DNA from: Bacillota bacterium
GTDB lineage: Bacteria > Bacillota > Clostridia > Christensenellales > CAG-138
Assembly (NCBI GenBank): GCA_023396535.1
Contig: JAEWWD010000255.1
Span: forward strand, 1 to 6,300
Direction: 5' to 3'
Length of the DNA stretch: 6,300 bases
Shown here: in pieces, positions 4,559 to 6,300 of the stretch
Position numbering within the stretch: position 1 is the stretch's first letter
Layout: every line of letters begins with the position of its first letter
The notes under the pieces: generated by a model
Databases searched by the model: none
What the model was told of the DNA's origin: nothing
What the model saw: only the letters and a program-made list of their open reading frames with translations
Translations under genes and position numbers: made by a program

Positions 4559-5602
4559 ATGAAAAAGATCGCTTTGCTGCTGGCCGTACTGCTCGCCGCA
4601 TCCCTGTTCGCGGGCTGCGGGGCAAAACAGGAGGAGACCGTGACGCTCAACGTGCTCAACTGGGGCGACTACATCGACGAAACCATGCTCGCGCAGTTCC
4701 AGCAGGAGTACCCGAACATCAAAATCAAGTATTCCACCGCCGCCAGCAACGAAGAGATGCTCATCAAGCTGTCCGCGCCGGATTCGATTTACGATATCTG
4801 CTTCCCGTCGGATTACACCATTGAAAAGATGGTCGCGCAGGACATGCTGCGCGAGCTGAATAAGGACAACATCCCCAACCTCAAGAACATCGACGAGCGG
4901 TTTTTAAACCTGGATTTTGATCCCGGCAACAAATACTCCGTCCCCTACATGTGGGGCACGGTAGGCATCCTCTACAACACGACCATTGTGACTAAACCGG
5001 TCACGAGCTGGAAAATACTCTGGGACGCCGACTATTCCGGTCAGATACTCATGTACGACAGCATTCGCGACACCATAGGCGTTACGCTCAAGATGCTGGG
5101 CTATTCCATCAACACGCGCGACGAAGCGGCCATACAGGCCGCGCAGGAGGCGCTGATACAGCAGAAGCCTCTCGTGAAGGCGTACCTTGACGATCCCATC
5201 AAATCCACCATGATCGCGGGCAACGGCGCGCTGGCCGTCGTTTACTCCGGCGACGCCGTGTGGTGTATCGATGAGAACCCCGACCTTGCCTACGCCGTGC
5301 CGGAAGAGGGAAGCAACCTGTGGTTTGACAACGTCATCATCCCCAAGAGCTCCAAGCATCCCGCCGAGGCGGAAGCGTTCATCAATTTTCTGTGCGACGC
5401 GGAAGTGGCCAAGGCGAATACAGAATATATCGGATACTCCACGCCCAACGCCGCCGCGCGCGAGCTGCTCGACGAGGAATGGCTTTCTGATGAAACATAC
5501 AATCCCCCGCAGGACGTGCTGGACCGCTGCGAGGTATTCCGCGATCTCGGCGATTTCATAGAGGTCTACAACGCGGCCTGGAACCACGTAAAGGCCGAGT
5601 AA
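4559..5602 (+). CDS. potD: Spermidine/putrescine-binding lipoprotein PotD
   Basis: The 347-residue extracellular polyamine receptor delivers substrate to PotB/PotC. A lipoprotein signal peptide (1-19, two Lys then a Leu/Ala core) ends in the lipobox LFAGC with Cys20, so the protein should be lipid-anchored on the outer face of the membrane. The mature part is a type 2 periplasmic-binding fold. Residues matching the E. coli PotD pocket (numbering from memory) are W35 and Y38 in NWGDYID, S84 and Y86 in PSDYTIEKM, D167/D171 in MYDSIRDTIG, W255 and D257 in LWFDN, and Y293 in GYSTPNAAA. The position of E. coli W229 appears to be Y229 (VVYSGDA). The acidic residues fit a cationic polyamine; spermidine versus putrescine cannot be decided. 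The length matches the E. coli protein (348). It is the last gene of the operon, and a terminator lies 40 bases after its stop. Confidence 0.95.
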   Translation: MKKIALLLAVLLAASLFAGCGAKQEETVTLNVLNWGDYIDETMLAQFQQEYPNIKIKYSTAASNEEMLIKLSAPDSIYDICFPSDYTIEKMVAQDMLRELNKDNIPNLKNIDERFLNLDFDPGNKYSVPYMWGTVGILYNTTIVTKPVTSWKILWDADYSGQILMYDSIRDTIGVTLKMLGYSINTRDEAAIQAAQEALIQQKPLVKAYLDDPIKSTMIAGNGALAVVYSGDAVWCIDENPDLAYAVPEEGSNLWFDNVIIPKSSKHPAEAEAFINFLCDAEVAKANTEYIGYSTPNAAARELLDEEWLSDETYNPPQDVLDRCEVFRDLGDFIEVYNAAWNHVKAE

Positions 5603-5642
5603 CTGACGGCATATCAATCACTTGCGAAATCACATATTCCGC

Positions 5643-5670
5643 AAAATCCGGCGATAGCGCGCCGGATTTT
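5643..5670 (+). terminator. Intrinsic terminator of the pot operon
   Basis: An 11-bp perfect stem (5643-5653 with 5660-5670) with a 6-nt loop. The arms begin AAAATCCGGC and end GCCGGATTTT, so it could work in both directions. The T-run is four bases, then ACGTTTG. It sits between potD and dapF and separates the two transcription units. Confidence 0.75.
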
Positions 5671-5704
5671 ACGTTTGTATGCGCTTTATAACGGCAGAGA
5701 AAAA

Positions 5705-5738
5705 GTGACGCGCGGCGCATTTCATAGTAAACTATAAG
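5705..5738 (+). promoter_or_regulatory. Weak candidate promoter and dyad for dapF
   Basis: GTGACG (5705-5710) and TAAACT (5728-5733) are 17 bases apart and match the -35 and -10 consensus at 4 of 6 positions each. TATAAG (5733-5738) is a better -10 box but has no -35 at the right distance. A 12-base dyad, ATAGT-AA-ACTAT (5724-5735), overlaps the -10 area. dapF should need its own promoter after the terminator, but the exact boxes are uncertain. Confidence 0.3.
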
Positions 5739-5795
5739 TCGGGTACTTGGATTGCCCGCCATCTGCTGACAGTTATAAGAAGGGAGCGAGTACGA

Positions 5796-6300
5796 ATGGA
5801 ATTGTCCTTTTCGAAATATCACGGATTGGGGAACGACTACCTGGTTTACGATCCTCAGAAGAATGCCTATGTGTTGACGGACGCGGACGTACGCAAAATC
5901 TGCCACCGGAATTACGGGCTGGGCTCGGACGGCATTCTTGTGGGACCCATTTGGAAGGGGAACGATATCTCCGTGCGGATTTTAAATCCCGATGGGGGAG
6001 AGGCGGAGAAAAGCGGCAACGGCGTGAGAATATTCTCCCGGTATCTGAAGGACGCCGGGTATGTGAAGACGGAAGAATTCGATCTTTTCACTTTGGGCGG
6101 GCGCGTGCATGTGAAGTATCTCGACCCGGAAGGAAAGATGCTCACGGTGGATATGGGCAAACTTTCTTTTATGAGCGACGTGGTGGGCGTAACGGGGCCG
6201 ATACGGGAAGTGGTCCGCGAAACCATGGCGTTCGGCGGGAAAGAATACGAATGCACCTGCGTATCCATCGGCAACCCGCACTGCGTGATTCCCATGGAAG
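5796..6300 (+). CDS. dapF: Diaminopimelate epimerase DapF, N-terminal part (3' end outside window); Ser at the first catalytic Cys
   Basis: The first 168 residues of a PLP-independent epimerase that converts LL- to meso-diaminopimelate for lysine and peptidoglycan synthesis. Family motifs: KYHGLGNDYLV (7-17), RNYGLGSDGIL (38-48), NPDGGEAEKSGNGVRIFSRYL (64-84) and VSIGNPHCV (156-164). In most DapF proteins the third motif reads CGNG and its cysteine (Cys73) is one of two catalytic thiols. Here codon 73 (AGC, 6012-6014) gives serine. I recall related clostridial sequences with EAEKSGNG, so this may be a natural subfamily and not damage. The second catalytic cysteine lies beyond the window. The ATG follows AGAAGGGAG (5778-5786) with 9-base spacing. 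The gene is separated from potD by a terminator, so it is probably transcribed independently. Confidence 0.88.
   Translation, partial: MELSFSKYHGLGNDYLVYDPQKNAYVLTDADVRKICHRNYGLGSDGILVGPIWKGNDISVRILNPDGGEAEKSGNGVRIFSRYLKDAGYVKTEEFDLFTLGGRVHVKYLDPEGKMLTVDMGKLSFMSDVVGVTGPIREVVRETMAFGGKEYECTCVSIGNPHCVIPME

Overview
The window is a GC-rich stretch of bacterial chromosome. It carries a sortase tail, a complete spermidine/putrescine ABC transporter operon with its own regulator, and the start of a diaminopimelate epimerase gene. A sortase, a lipoprotein-anchored solute-binding protein, AGGAGG-type ribosome binding sites and tight clostridial-style gene spacing point to the Bacillota, most likely a GC-rich member of class Clostridia. 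The species cannot be named from this sequence. All recognised genes are on the + strand.

Layout. (1) Bases 2-220 are the C-terminal end of a class B-like sortase, followed by two strong hairpins, one of them a bidirectional terminator. (2) Bases 246-528 form a gene-free unit bounded by near-identical hairpins in opposite orientation. The stretch to 835 holds further hairpins and no convincing gene. (3) Bases 898-1437 encode an XRE-type helix-turn-helix plus cupin regulator of the PuuR kind. A candidate promoter upstream has a perfect 10-bp palindrome between its -35 and -10 boxes. (4) Bases 1630-5602 hold potA (ATPase), potB and potC (permeases) and potD (lipoprotein receptor), closed by a terminator at 5643-5670. 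A 22-codon open frame with its own Shine-Dalgarno sequence bridges potA and potB through ATGA overlaps on both sides. (5) Bases 5796-6300 are the 5' part of dapF, cut by the window end. Its usual catalytic Cys73 is a serine.

How it works together. PotD is predicted to bind a polyamine outside the cell, PotB/PotC to form the channel and PotA to power uptake. The cupin regulator probably senses a polyamine or a breakdown product and adjusts expression. This is inferred from gene order and resemblance to PuuR.

The most unusual structure is not protein-coding. The spacers before potA and before potD carry related arrays of short hairpins with mostly 3-nt loops, in opposite orientations. They share conserved linkers, and their stem arms differ in a compensating way. 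This looks like a modular intergenic repeat family. No defence system, CRISPR array, tRNA, rRNA or insertion sequence was seen.
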